From Desulfobacterales bacterium (GTDB lineage Bacteria > Desulfobacterota > Desulfobacteria > Desulfobacterales > UBA11574), in NCBI GenBank assembly GCA_030145595.1, contig JAQYVG010000188.1:1-6570 (forward strand): DNA of 6,570 bases, given 5' to 3'. The notes under the pieces were generated by a model. It was not told the DNA's origin and did not search any database. It saw only the letters and a list, made by a program, of their open reading frames with translations. The position numbers and the translations under genes were made by a program. Below are positions 6,068 through 6,570 of this stretch, in pieces. The stretch's first letter is position 1. Each line of letters begins with the position of its first letter.

Positions 6068-6570
6068 TTACTTCTTCAACTGAAACTTGTAGTCCGTCCC
6101 GTGCTTTTTATTGAAGTCAGTGTAAATCTGCTCCGCCACCGCCTGCATCTCTTCCGGCCATCCCGCCAACACCGAGTCAGGTGTCTGATATCGATCACCG
6201 CCGGCCTCCACTTTTTTCTCCTTAAGCGGTGGCGGCGGATAGGCTTCCGGATTAACCACAGCCATCCGTGTGCGAACGCCCTCCTTCGTGACGTTCCACA
6301 CCATGAAGTCCTGCGCATAGTCCACTGGGCCGTCGTAGACCTGCTCGACGGCCTTCCTGATGGTCGGCAGTGTATCGAAGTCGTTCTGGAAGTGGTAGGC
6401 AACAGCGTGCTTAGGTTTCGTCATGGCCATTACCTTTCCGAAATAAGAGGGATTTGCATGAATTGTCGTCACTGCGTTCAAGGCCTCTTGACTGGAGAAA
6501 CTCCATTTTGACATTGCCATTTCGGGCGTAAAGAAACACTCATGGATTGCGAGGTCAACGCCCTGAGTAT
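6068..6570 (-). CDS. MBL-fold metallo-hydrolase, C-terminal part (5' end outside window)
   Basis: The frame is open to the right window edge, so the ATG at 6520 is internal; 166 residues of the C-terminus are visible. Upstream of that ATG it reads VDLAIHECFFTPE, the beta-lactamase-fold motif in which the aspartate is a metal ligand, as in RNase Z/arylsulfatase-like members (DLLIHE-type). Next come TTIHANPSYFGKV, then KPKHAVAYHFQND, whose second histidine would be the last metal ligand. The tail YDGPVDYAQDFMVWNVTKEGVR, a PPPP run and GTDYKFQL match the C-terminal region of a family of ~350-400-residue MBL hydrolases. Some of these are named after GntH of guanitoxin synthesis in databases; that label says little about the substrate here. 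Full-length relatives are metal-dependent hydrolases, often with a signal peptide, which cannot be judged here. The gene looks GC-richer than the kinase gene. It forms a unit with the small ORF and the terminator downstream. Confidence 0.85.
   Translation of the reverse strand, partial: TQGVDLAIHECFFTPEMAMSKWSFSSQEALNAVTTIHANPSYFGKVMAMTKPKHAVAYHFQNDFDTLPTIRKAVEQVYDGPVDYAQDFMVWNVTKEGVRTRMAVVNPEAYPPPPLKEKKVEAGGDRYQTPDSVLAGWPEEMQAVAEQIYTDFNKKHGTDYKFQLKK

Overview
The window looks like chromosomal DNA from an anaerobic, probably sulfate-reducing or syntrophic, bacterium of the Desulfobacterota. This is inferred from a tandem HdrA-type flavin/iron-sulfur oxidoreductase, an NtrB/AtoS-like soluble histidine kinase, and heptanucleotide tandem repeats between genes. 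The taxon is an inference; no rRNA or other marker is present.

Layout. Positions 1-77 are a 7-bp tandem repeat. Positions 134-3607 (+) encode an 1157-residue protein with two HdrA-like modules. An apparently intact CheY-like receiver domain (residues ~189-312) is inserted in the first module, exactly where the ferredoxin domain returns to the flavin domain. A second, different 7-bp repeat starts at its stop codon. Converging on it, 5307-3748 (-) encodes a cytoplasmic hybrid kinase (receiver-PAS-HisKA-HATPase). Positions 5314-5822 hold the kinase's likely promoter and several hairpins but no convincing gene. A good rho-independent terminator on the minus strand (5859-5823) closes the last transcription unit. 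That unit holds the C-terminal part of an MBL-fold metallo-hydrolase (6570-6068, cut by the window edge), followed with no gap (TAA then ATG) by a possible 51-codon ORF.

How the parts may work together. HdrA proteins carry FAD and [4Fe-4S] clusters and are the electron-bifurcating core of heterodisulfide-reductase-like complexes. Here the flavoprotein itself carries a phospho-acceptor domain, and a kinase of the type that normally pairs with NtrC-like receivers lies next to it. The most interesting reading is a redox enzyme whose electron transfer or partner binding is switched directly by two-component phosphorylation, without a transcription factor. The domain architecture is read from the sequence; the regulatory link is inference. 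No HdrB, HdrC, MvhD or hydrogenase/dehydrogenase partner is in the window, so the redox substrates are unknown.
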